Assembly: GCA_900769985.1 (NCBI GenBank)
Contig: CAAGIS010000065.1
Span: 1-16,039 of the forward strand
Direction of reading: 5' to 3'
DNA length: 16,039 nt
DNA from: Spirochaetia bacterium
Lineage (GTDB): Bacteria; Spirochaetota; Spirochaetia; Treponematales; Treponemataceae
Numbering within the stretch: position 1 is the stretch's first letter; every line of letters begins with the position of its first letter. Below are positions 7,431 to 14,076 of the stretch, piece by piece. The position numbers and the translations under genes are program-made. The notes beneath the pieces were generated by a model, which did not search any database, was not told the DNA's origin, and was given only the letters and a program-made list of their open reading frames with translations.

Positions 7431-7850
7431 TCAAATTATTCATAAAAATTTATAAATTTGTATTCGTTTTGTTTTTACATTTGAATAATTTTTATGCTAT
7501 TTGTAATAACATTATTATAATTTTAAATACATTTGTTATTATATAAAACCTTGAAAAACTTAGATTTCAATGTAACTGCCCTATAAATTTTGAAATTTAA
7601 TTCATTTATTTTTATAAAAAACTCAAAATTATCTTCATTCTCATCAATATGTTTATAGAATTTTCACACTTTCCTTCAGACGCTCACAGAAGGCCGTAGA
7701 GCGATTCTACCTTAAAAATGAATAATTATTCAAAAAAATTAAAAAAGGCTCTCAAAATCGATTCTGAAGCGAGCATTTTTGCAATACATTTGTTATTACA
7801 GATGTATAATTTTTGTTACGACAAATGTATTAATTTTATGCAAAATGTAT
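7431..7850. other. AT-rich gene-free stretch between the iterons and parA
   Basis: No ORF with a start signal was found on either strand. It contains one copy of the AATACATTTGTTATTA repeat (7526-7541), the palindrome GAATAATTATTC near 7720, and an imperfect GCTC..ATCGAT..GAGC stem at about 7748-7774 that ends in T5. The long AT-rich run at 7440-7640 could be easily unwound or intrinsically bent, but that cannot be judged by eye. Confidence 0.4.
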
Positions 7851-7874
7851 TTGACTTGTAATAACAAATGTGTT
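7526..7874. promoter_or_regulatory. Partition operator / centromere-like repeats upstream of parA
   Basis: A 16-bp motif AATACATTTGTTATTA is exact at 7526-7541 and 7783-7798. It recurs inverted at 7816-7831 (three mismatches) and at 7859-7874 (TAATAACAAATGTGTT, one mismatch). A related copy lies after repA near 10100-10116. It is unrelated in sequence to the iterons. The three proximal copies cluster within 95 bases of parA, and the last sits between the parA -35 and -10. In type Ib partition systems the ribbon-helix-helix partner binds such repeats both as operator and as centromere (parS/parC), which is the likely role. Confidence 0.6.
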
Positions 7875-7879
7875 ATTTT
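7851..7879 (+). promoter_or_regulatory. Predicted parA operon promoter
   Basis: TTGACT (7851-7856, 5/6) and TATTTT (7874-7879, 4/6) are 17 bp apart, giving a start near 7886, about 18 bases before the parA ATG. The spacer is almost wholly filled by a copy of the AATACATTTGTTATTA motif, so binding of the partition partner would block RNA polymerase: autoregulation is the natural reading. Confidence 0.55.
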
Positions 7880-7903
7880 ATATACATGGGTTTTGGGAGG
7901 AAT

Positions 7904-8653
7904 ATGAAAACTATTACATTCGCCATTCAAAAAGGCGGTACAGGAAAAACATCGGTTTCAGTATCTATAGCCGGTGAACTTGCTTTGGCTGGAAAAAAAA
8001 CGCTGCTCGTTGATGCAGACCCTCAGGGAAATTCAACTGGCTGGATTTTTCCAGAAATCGAATACGAATTCGCAGATGTAATTCTTGGAAAAGCATCGTT
8101 AAATCAGGCAATAAAACAGACACCCGTAGAAAATCTTTTTATTCTGCCTACAGCCGGTCTTGGTGGAAGTCTACGGGATTTTTCACAAACTGCAACAGGC
8201 GACAAAATTTATTTCGTAAGAAATGTCCTCGACGAAGTTGAAAAACTCGGTTTTGACTATGTAATTATTGATACTTCGCCTTCGTTCAATCTGCTGGAAA
8301 AAATGTGCCTTGTCGCAAGCAATGAAGTTATCGCAGTTCTGCAACTCGACATTTTCAGCACAGACGGACTTATCACTTTTGCAGATTCTCTGAACACGCT
8401 CAAAAGAAATATGCGCATTTCTCAGCCGGTTTTCAATAAATTAATTTTAAATTCAAAAGATGACAGACTTCAGCAGCAGTCTCAGCTTCTTCCGCAATTT
8501 CAGGAAAACAAGAATTTTGAACTTTTCACGATTCCTGTAGATCAGGCTTTCAAAAAAGCTCAAGGTTCGCAAGTTCTGGTTCAAAACCTCTACGGAACAA
8601 AAACGCAGACTCTTGAATCAATCAAAAAAATCGCTGATGCAATTATGTCATAA
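7904..8653 (+). CDS. parA: ParA-type partition ATPase (type Ib)
   Basis: A 249-residue deviant Walker ATPase that positions plasmid-like replicons along the nucleoid. It has KGGTGKTS at 10-17 (signature Lys10 and Lys15), LLVDADPQGN at 34-43 and FDYVIIDTSPS at 117-127 with Walker-B Asp123. It lacks the N-terminal helix-turn-helix extension of type Ia ParA, so the partner protein rather than ParA should repress the operon. The ATG at 7904 is preceded by GGGAGG three bases away; upstream in-frame ATGs at 7868 and 7886 have no such signal, and 7868 lies upstream of the predicted transcription start. The next gene starts 11 bases after the stop. QKGGTGKT has Thr where many relatives have Val. Confidence 0.93.
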   Translation: MKTITFAIQKGGTGKTSVSVSIAGELALAGKKTLLVDADPQGNSTGWIFPEIEYEFADVILGKASLNQAIKQTPVENLFILPTAGLGGSLRDFSQTATGDKIYFVRNVLDEVEKLGFDYVIIDTSPSFNLLEKMCLVASNEVIAVLQLDIFSTDGLITFADSLNTLKRNMRISQPVFNKLILNSKDDRLQQQSQLLPQFQENKNFELFTIPVDQAFKKAQGSQVLVQNLYGTKTQTLESIKKIADAIMS

Positions 8654-8664
8654 CCGGAGGAAAT

Positions 8665-9039
8665 ATGGCTGTTTCAACTAAAAAAACAAAACCATCAAGT
8701 CCAGATATTTCTCAAGGGCTTTCAAGGTTAAATGCAAATTCTTTCAATTCTGTGTCTTCATTTCAGGCAGAATCAAGTGCTCCAGTTTCTATTTCAAATC
8801 AGCAAATACAAAGTGGAGCAGTTTCTGAAAATTCAGACTTAAAAAATATAGCAACAAAAAATACGCAGATTATTTTCAGAACAACAGAAGAAACAAAAAA
8901 CAGTTTAAAAGGATTTTTCGCAACTTACGGATATACGCTTTCTAAAGGAATTCAAATGGCGTGTTTCTATCTTGAACAGGAAATTAAAGCCGGAAACATT
9001 ACGATGAGCCCGGCCGGAATCATTAAAAAGGATAAATAA
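8665..9039 (+). CDS. Small ribbon-helix-helix partition partner (ParG/ParB-like role)
   Basis: A 124-residue protein with a disordered, Ser/Asn/Gln-rich N-terminal arm (1-60) and a compact C-terminal domain at about 67-105, TQIIFRTTEETKNSL followed by two helices, read as a beta strand plus two helices of the MetJ/Arc class. Size, flexible arm and place directly after a type Ib parA match centromere-binding partners such as ParG. GGAGG lies four bases before the ATG; repA follows after two bases. Oddly, codons for about residues 38-52 (SSAPVSISNQQIQSGA region) contain two complete 17-bp iterons head to head, so the arm is partly dictated by DNA-binding sites. Sequence similarity to named families is weak; the role rests on fold pattern and context. 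Confidence 0.75.
   Translation: MAVSTKKTKPSSPDISQGLSRLNANSFNSVSSFQAESSAPVSISNQQIQSGAVSENSDLKNIATKNTQIIFRTTEETKNSLKGFFATYGYTLSKGIQMACFYLEQEIKAGNITMSPAGIIKKDK
8778..8820. repeat. Iteron pair inside the partition-partner coding sequence
   Basis: TGCTCCAGTTTCTATTT at 8778-8794 and the inverted copy AAATACAAAGTGGAGCA at 8804-8820 are nine bases apart. The second is a perfect match to the upstream copies; the first has one change. Both are translated. RepA bound here would be a roadblock inside its own operon, and the RNA could fold into a hairpin ahead of repA. Confidence 0.85.
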
Positions 9040-9041
9040 TT

Positions 9042-10046
9042 ATGCAGAATGAAGAAAAAATTTTTGATTCCGAGGAATTTGAACAGAATTTAGAAAATCT
9101 GCCTGTTCTTGTAAAAGAAAATCCTGACCGACTGTACCGAAGTTTTCTTTCAAGTCCGTTTATTGCAGCATCTCTTCCGTTAAAAGATGTAAACAAAAAC
9201 ATTTTTAAGCGAAAATATAATAATTTTTCATTAAGCCTTGCAAGTACGGCAGATAAAGTTCCTTACGGGCGTTATGGAAGGCTTTTGCTTACAATTCTTA
9301 CGACGCACGCAGTTTTAGGAGCAAGCACAACTCAAACAACTGATGGAAGCGTAATCGTTCAGTACAGTTCAATTCGTCAATTGTTAAAAGAAATGCAGCT
9401 TTCCGCCGGTCGAAGCAATGAAATCAAACAGCAGCTGGAATATTTTTCAAAATCGACTTTTGTTTTCGAGGAAAAAAGGGAAACTGTTGTTCAAAGTTCA
9501 CTTTTCAAAGATTTAATTGATGTCGATGATGATTTAAAAGCTGATAAACTTCAGGCAACTTTAGTTTCTTCTGGCGTAATTCCGTTTATGGAAGGAATGC
9601 AGTATATTGAACTTCGGGAAGGCAATAAAGAAGGAAAACAATTCTGCATTACAATCAGGCTTTCTCCGGCTTTTGTGAAATTTTCTAAAAACCATTCCGT
9701 ACCAATCAGTTATACAGTTTATAAAGCAATTTCAAGTGCAGTCGGAAAAGATATTTACGCATGGTTGACTTATAGGAATAATTCAATTAAACCTGGAAAA
9801 TCGATTTTTATTTCAAGTAAATCTTTGGTTGATCAGTTTATGCCTGTAAAAGAAGGAGGTCATGAAAATCAGGAACGAACAAATTACAATTATATAATTG
9901 GTCAGATTAAAGAAATTAAAGAAAAATATTATCCTGAATTAAAAGTTGGAATTAATACTGACGGCGATGGAATTACTTTATGGAGATCTGCTCCTCAAAT
10001 TCTTCCTGATGATTCGCGTTATGTTCTTGTTACTGCAAATGTTTAA
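9042..10046 (+). CDS. repA: RepA-type plasmid replication initiator (RepA_C family)
   Basis: A 334-residue initiator expected to bind the 17-bp iterons and open the origin with DnaA. Residues 74-92 (PYGRYGRLLLTILTTHAV) match the family block in which a Gly/Arg-Leu-Leu helix leads to LTTEAV, followed by a QLLKEMQL..AGRSNEIKQQL recognition region. Around 205-245 the second block reads RLSPAFVKF, then VPISYTVYKAISSAVGKDIY, AWLTYR, and then SKSLVDQF. These correspond to the family phrases for SPxxxDIYxWLTYR and LxxQFG. AAGGA nine bases before the ATG is the ribosome-binding site; only two bases separate it from the partner gene. No frameshift or lost block is visible, so it appears intact. Family placement is from recalled motifs, not a search. 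Confidence 0.85.
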   Translation: MQNEEKIFDSEEFEQNLENLPVLVKENPDRLYRSFLSSPFIAASLPLKDVNKNIFKRKYNNFSLSLASTADKVPYGRYGRLLLTILTTHAVLGASTTQTTDGSVIVQYSSIRQLLKEMQLSAGRSNEIKQQLEYFSKSTFVFEEKRETVVQSSLFKDLIDVDDDLKADKLQATLVSSGVIPFMEGMQYIELREGNKEGKQFCITIRLSPAFVKFSKNHSVPISYTVYKAISSAVGKDIYAWLTYRNNSIKPGKSIFISSKSLVDQFMPVKEGGHENQERTNYNYIIGQIKEIKEKYYPELKVGINTDGDGITLWRSAPQILPDDSRYVLVTANV

Positions 10047-10048
10047 AG

Positions 10049-10273
10049 TTATCAACAATTTACACTGTTCTACTATTTGATTTAAATTCTATTTGTTTAA
10101 ACTATTTGTTATTATAGAAGATAAATTGAAAGTGGAGCATATTGTGATAGAAAATGGAGCAGGGGAGTAGATTTAATTTTTTAATTCTTTATAATATAAA
10201 AAGATAGGATTGTGGATAGTTGAATATAAACTGGAGCAGAGAATTTGAGTTATCCACATGAATTTGTTGATAA
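10049..10273. promoter_or_regulatory. DnaA-box cluster
   Basis: Four sites resemble the DnaA 9-mer: TTATCAACA (10049-10057), reversed TGTGGATAG (10211-10219), a perfect TTATCCACA (10250-10258) and reversed TGTTGATAA (10265-10273). Two pairs differ from the consensus at one position each. The last two are 6 bases apart in opposite orientation and sandwich between iterons ending at 10238 and starting at 10276. Confidence 0.65.
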
Positions 10274-10633
10274 CCAAATATAAACTGGAGCAATGAAAAA
10301 AGAGTTTTATATATAGAAGAATTTTGAAATTCAGCATGAAAAATTGAATTTTAAAACTGAATTTTCCGGGAAAATTTTGATGATTTTTTTAATTTTTCAA
10401 ATTTTTTTAGGGTAGAGTAGGGGAGAATAAAGATTTTTTGAAAGAAGTGCTTCATTTTGTATTTTTAGTTTTGATTTTTGGAGATTTTAGAAATTTTTGG
10501 GAAAATATGGTGCTCCAGTTTGTATTTATTTTTACAGTAGCGTTTTAATTTTTAATATAAACTGGAGCAGGTTGATTGCCGGGAGTTTTTAGAATTTTAT
10601 TTTGGAGATTTTAAAGTGCTCCAGTTTGTATTT
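10123..10633. repeat. Downstream iteron array (8 copies)
   Basis: Reverse copies lie at 10123-10139 (two mismatches), 10145-10161 (degenerate), 10222-10238, 10276-10292 and 10553-10569. Forward copies lie at 10448-10464 (two mismatches), 10511-10527 and 10617-10633. The first four are all in one orientation and close together, around the DnaA sites; the later ones face the next gene. The motif is the same 17-mer as upstream of parA and inside the partition-partner gene. Confidence 0.85.
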
Positions 10634-10640
10634 ATTTATT

Positions 10641-11063
10641 ATGGAAGATTTAACATTAATTCAAAAAGAAATAGTTGAGGAACTTGAATATTTAAAAGAA
10701 AAATCGCTGATTACGGAAAAATTTCTTGCAAAAAAAGTCCGTGAGCATGCAAAAATTCAGGGAAAATCTAAGGCCGGAATTTGCCTGAACGATCTGGAAA
10801 TCTGTCTTGAATATCTTTCTAAACAAAAACAGTTGAATTTTTCGATTCACTTAAACAGTGCGAATGATATTTTGATTAAAAAAGATGATTTCTGTAAATT
10901 TTTGGAAAATGATGCAAAAAAGCGCCGTCAGTCCAGTGAAAAATCGATGTCAGTTTTAACAAGCGGTGATATGCGTGAAAAAAGTTCCGGCGGCAAAGTT
11001 CAGAAGAAACGCACAGAACGGAAGAAAATGAACTGTCGCAATTACGAAGATTTTTTATCGTGA
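10641..11063 (+). CDS. Unknown 140-residue basic protein beside the origin
   Basis: I do not recognise this family. The protein starts MEDLTLIQKEIVEELEYLKE, and residues 1-90 look like alternating helices and short strands (IVEELEYL, KFLAKKVREHAKI, ICLNDLEICLEYLSKQKQL, FSIHL), compatible with a winged-helix fold. Residues about 95-135 are Lys/Arg/Ser-rich and probably disordered (KKRRQSSEKS, GGKVQKKRTERKK), ending NYEDFLS. The ATG has no Shine-Dalgarno sequence; the last iteron ends seven bases before it. An in-frame TTG at 10602 is also possible but equally unsupported. It lies in the same direction as repA and reads as a DNA-associated accessory of the replicon; that is inference from position and charge. 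Confidence 0.7.
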   Translation: MEDLTLIQKEIVEELEYLKEKSLITEKFLAKKVREHAKIQGKSKAGICLNDLEICLEYLSKQKQLNFSIHLNSANDILIKKDDFCKFLENDAKKRRQSSEKSMSVLTSGDMREKSSGGKVQKKRTERKKMNCRNYEDFLS

Positions 11064-11113
11064 CAGTTTTTTGAGATGCCCTTAATTCTTTTTGAATAGT
11101 GTGGTATTATAAA

Positions 11114-12307
11114 ATGATGCATAATTCAGAGAACAGTAAAAAAAACAGAAAAAAACGCACATCTTTTTTTGAAGCAATTTCATCGAAATGGGTTCTTTTA
11201 GGAATAATTACGTTTCTTGTGCTTGTGATTATTATGCTTATCATTTTTATTTCCGAGCAGGAAACTAACTCAAAAATCAATACGCTGTTTGATGCATTCT
11301 GGTACACTCTTGTAACGATTACGACTGTTGGCTATGGTGACATTACGCCTGAGTCCGTTCCGGGACGGATTGCAGCGATGGTGCTTTTGATTGCCGGTGT
11401 TGCACTTTTTGGTGCACTTTCCGGAAAATTTGCGTCGTTTCTGTTTGACAGGCAGCAGAAAAGGGATAAAGGACTTTTGAATATGGCAAAGATGAAAAAT
11501 CATTTTTTAATCTGCGGATGGAAGCCGAATTTTGAGCGGATTCTCTCTGGAATTCTGGATGCTAACCCGGAAGTTCCGAACGAAAAAGTAGTCATTCTGA
11601 ATAATTCAGGACAGGGCGAAATTGACAGAATCAAATCAGACAGTCGTTTTAAGGGCGTAAATTATCTTCACGGAGATTTTACGGATGAAGATACGCTTTT
11701 GAAGGCACAGATAAAAACTGCCGAGCGGGCTTTGATTCTTGCTGATTTATCGGAGAATTTTTCTGCACTGGAAAACGATTCGCGGGCGGTTCTTGCCGTC
11801 ATTACGATGAAAAACTTAAATCCTCGCATTTACTGTGTTGCAGAAATCGCTGATTCCAAGTTTGAAAAGCATCTTTCCCTTGCACGCTGTGATGAAATAA
11901 TTCTTTCTTCCGATTATGAGCAGAATCTTCTTGTTCAGGCTTCAAGCGGAAAGGGGATGAGCCATATTCTTCGCGAACTTATTGCCGGGGATTCTGATGC
12001 AGGAATTATAATTGAACCTATTCCTCAGGAATTTGTTGGAAGACCGTACCGAGAATACCGAATTTCTTTAAGGACCCGCGATGTTCTTATTGGTCTTCTT
12101 GAGAACACAGGAAATTTTTACCAGCGTAGAAAAGAAGCACTTGCGGAAGCACAGAAAAATCCTGATATGGAAAAAATCGTTGCCAATTTGAAAAAAGTAA
12201 AGACGCTCCAGAGCAATCTTCCGCATTTTACGCCCGAGGATGATTATATAATTCCCGGAAATTCAAAGGCGATTTTTATTCACGGAAATAATACTGTTAA
12301 GGAATAA
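11114..12307 (+). CDS. Two-transmembrane potassium channel with RCK (TrkA-N-like) domain
   Basis: An inner-membrane K+ channel subunit of the MthK/Kch type, 397 residues. After a basic cytosolic start (NSKKNRKKR) come helix 1 at about 26-47, a pore helix and filter at 59-77 with the signature TVGYGD at 71-76, helix 2 at 85-111, and a cytosolic RCK region from about 125. The nucleotide fold begins NHFLICGWKPNFERIL, with CGWKPN in place of the usual GxGxxG, so it may not bind NAD like classical TrkA-N. A C-terminal basic segment follows to the end. Two ATGs (11114, 11117) are possible; no clear ribosome-binding site precedes either. The next gene, a cyclic-nucleotide-binding protein, starts three bases after the stop. 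Confidence 0.9.
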   Translation: MMHNSENSKKNRKKRTSFFEAISSKWVLLGIITFLVLVIIMLIIFISEQETNSKINTLFDAFWYTLVTITTVGYGDITPESVPGRIAAMVLLIAGVALFGALSGKFASFLFDRQQKRDKGLLNMAKMKNHFLICGWKPNFERILSGILDANPEVPNEKVVILNNSGQGEIDRIKSDSRFKGVNYLHGDFTDEDTLLKAQIKTAERALILADLSENFSALENDSRAVLAVITMKNLNPRIYCVAEIADSKFEKHLSLARCDEIILSSDYEQNLLVQASSGKGMSHILRELIAGDSDAGIIIEPIPQEFVGRPYREYRISLRTRDVLIGLLENTGNFYQRRKEALAEAQKNPDMEKIVANLKKVKTLQSNLPHFTPEDDYIIPGNSKAIFIHGNNTVKE

Positions 12308-12310
12308 ATA

Positions 12311-12823
12311 ATGGAATTTAGTTATGATATTATAGAAAAACTTCCGAAACTTGAGATTTTTTCTGATTTTACTGAAAAAACAGAAGACAGCGAACGGATT
12401 CTGAAAAAAATCTGCCTTGCACTTGAGGTGCGTGATTTTTCAAAGGGCGAAGTCATCATAAATGAAGGCGATTTGGGCGATACGCTGTACATTCTTCATA
12501 CAGGAAGCGTTCAGGTAAAAAGGAATACGCCTGGAAACGAACAGTTTGCCGTTGTAAATTTGAGTGCAGAACAGAATGTCTTTTTTGGGGAAGTTGCACT
12601 TATAGACAGCGACCGCCGTTCCGCTTCTGTTGTTGCGCTTGAAAACTGCCGTACGCTTTGCCTTGACGGAGGAACATTCAAGGCTTTGTGCGAAGAAGAA
12701 CCGCTTTTGGGTTACCGTGCAACTTATCGGATTGCCCGCCGTCTTGCTTCTTCACTCAGAAGGTCAAATAAAGATTTGCTTACATTGTACGAAGCTCTTC
12801 TTGATGAAGTTGACGGGGAATAA
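12311..12823 (+). CDS. Stand-alone cyclic-nucleotide-binding (Crp-type sensor) protein
   Basis: A 170-residue soluble protein with one cNMP-binding beta-roll at about 15-125: GEVIINEGDLGDTLYILHTGSVQV at 46-69, and the phosphate-binding cassette FFGEVALIDSDRRSASVV at 91-108 with Glu94 and Arg103. The 40 remaining residues are helical (RIARRLASSLRR, LLTLYEALLDE) but contain no Crp-type DNA-binding domain, so it is not a transcription factor. AAGGA eight bases before the ATG overlaps the end of the channel gene. The three-base gap means tight coupling with the K+ channel. In other channels this domain is fused to the pore protein; here it appears to be a separate gating or assembly partner. The ligand (cAMP, cGMP or another) cannot be read with certainty. 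Confidence 0.88.
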   Translation: MEFSYDIIEKLPKLEIFSDFTEKTEDSERILKKICLALEVRDFSKGEVIINEGDLGDTLYILHTGSVQVKRNTPGNEQFAVVNLSAEQNVFFGEVALIDSDRRSASVVALENCRTLCLDGGTFKALCEEEPLLGYRATYRIARRLASSLRRSNKDLLTLYEALLDEVDGE

Positions 12824-12837
12824 AATGAGAATATAAT
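12810..12837 (+). promoter_or_regulatory. Strong predicted fprA promoter
   Basis: TTGACG (12810-12815, 5/6) and a perfect TATAAT (12832-12837) are 16 bp apart. The -35 lies in the last codons of the cyclic-nucleotide-binding gene, and the start near 12844 leaves a leader of about 45 bases. The flavoprotein can thus be transcribed independently of the channel genes. No operator palindrome is evident near it. Confidence 0.65.
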
Positions 12838-12889
12838 ATTGCGATAAAAAGTTTGTGTTGCGAGATTCATTATTTGATTGGAGGAAAAT

Positions 12890-14074
12890 ATGTATGTAAA
12901 AAAGGTAAGTGATTCAATTTTGTATGTCGGTGTTGATGACAGGGATATTGATTTGTTTGAAAGTCAGTATGTTGTGCCGGAAGGTGTATCGTATAATTCG
13001 TATGTCATTATAGATGAAAAAATTGCTGTTCTGGATACTGTAGACAAGTCAAAAACTTCTGAATGGCTTTGCAATGTTGAAGAAGCTCTTGCCGGAAGAA
13101 CTCCTGATTATGTAATCGTTTCTCACATGGAAGGAGACCATTCTGCTTCTCTTGTTGCACTTTTAGAAAAATATCCGAACATTACTGTTGTAGGAAACGC
13201 AAAAACTTTTCCGATGATAAAAAATTTCTTCGGGTTTGAAGATGCTTCTCATTCGCTTGTGGTAAAAGAAGGTGATGTCCTTGAACTTGGTTCACACCGC
13301 CTTAAATTCATTATGGCACCGATGATTCACTGGCCTGAGGTTATGATGAGTTACGAGGAATCTGAAAAAGTTCTGTTTTCAGCAGATGCTTTCGGAAAAT
13401 TCGGTGCGCTTAATATTAAGGAAAGTCCGGCAGAAGCAAAAAAAGAAGACTGGGCATGCGAGGCACGGAGGTATTATTTTAACATTGTCGGAAAATACGG
13501 TGCCCCTGTTCAGGCACTTTTAAAGAAAGCTTCCGCCCTTGATATTCAGAAAATATGCCCTCTTCACGGACCTGTTCTTGCAGAAGAACTTTCATATTAT
13601 ATAGAAAAATATGATGTATGGAGCCGCTACGAACCAGAAGATAAAGGCGTTCTTATTGCATATTCGTCTGTTTATGGAAACACTAAGGCTGCAGTTGAAA
13701 CGCTTGCTGAATGTATCGGAAACCGTGAAAAAGTCGTTCTTGCAGATTTGGCACGCGAAGATATGGCAGAAGTAATTGAAGATGCGTTCCGCTATGACAG
13801 GCTTGTTGTTGCCTCCCCAACTTATGACGGCGGACTTTTTCCTGCAGTCGAATCATTCTTAAATCACCTTAAAGCAAAGGCTTATCAGAAACGCAAGGTT
13901 TTCTTAATTGAAAATGGTTCTTGGGCACCGATGGCAGCAAAAAAAATGGCAGAAGCTTTTTCAGAGATGAAGGACATCTGTCTTGCAGAAAACTCTGTTA
14001 CGATTAAATCTGCACTAAACGAAGAAAGCCTTTCTGCAATAAAGGCACTTGCAGAAGAAATCGTAAAAGCATAA
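12890..14074 (+). CDS. fprA: A-type flavodiiron protein (O2 and/or NO reductase)
   Basis: A cytosolic 394-residue enzyme that reduces O2 to water or NO to N2O, protecting anaerobes. The N-terminal metallo-beta-lactamase-like domain (1-248) carries the diiron ligands His79, Glu81 and Asp83 in HMEGDH, His147 (MIHWPE), Asp166 (SADAFG) and His226 (PLHGPV), at almost the same numbers as in rubredoxin:oxygen oxidoreductase. The flavodoxin domain (253-394) has the FMN phosphate loop SSVYGNTKAA and SPTYDGGLFP. There is no rubredoxin or NADH-reductase tail, so it needs an outside electron donor not found here. The ATG at 12890 follows GGAGG by five bases; an upstream TTG (12878) overlaps that signal and is rejected. 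Two bases separate it from the next gene. Confidence 0.95.
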   Translation: MYVKKVSDSILYVGVDDRDIDLFESQYVVPEGVSYNSYVIIDEKIAVLDTVDKSKTSEWLCNVEEALAGRTPDYVIVSHMEGDHSASLVALLEKYPNITVVGNAKTFPMIKNFFGFEDASHSLVVKEGDVLELGSHRLKFIMAPMIHWPEVMMSYEESEKVLFSADAFGKFGALNIKESPAEAKKEDWACEARRYYFNIVGKYGAPVQALLKKASALDIQKICPLHGPVLAEELSYYIEKYDVWSRYEPEDKGVLIAYSSVYGNTKAAVETLAECIGNREKVVLADLAREDMAEVIEDAFRYDRLVVASPTYDGGLFPAVESFLNHLKAKAYQKRKVFLIENGSWAPMAAKKMAEAFSEMKDICLAENSVTIKSALNEESLSAIKALAEEIVKA

Positions 14075-14076
14075 GG

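Larger units (their letters stand above)
10047..10640. other. Candidate replication origin downstream of repA
   Basis: This 594-base gap has no ORF but holds eight iterons, four DnaA-box-like sites, one partition-type repeat (about 10100-10116) and a long AT-rich stretch (10293-10440) with an AATTTTCC/GGAAAATT palindrome at 10360-10376. Iterons plus DnaA boxes plus AT-rich DNA next to an initiator gene is the standard layout of an iteron-controlled theta origin. Order from left: DnaA site, two reverse iterons, DnaA site, reverse iteron, two DnaA sites, reverse iteron, AT-rich DNA, mixed iterons. The AT-rich part is the probable unwinding element. Confidence 0.7.

Noticed and set aside
7868..7906. 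Longer parA start (ATG at 7868 or 7886)
   Set aside because: 7868 lies upstream of the predicted transcription start and neither has a ribosome-binding site, while the ATG at 7904 follows GGGAGG and matches where family homology begins.
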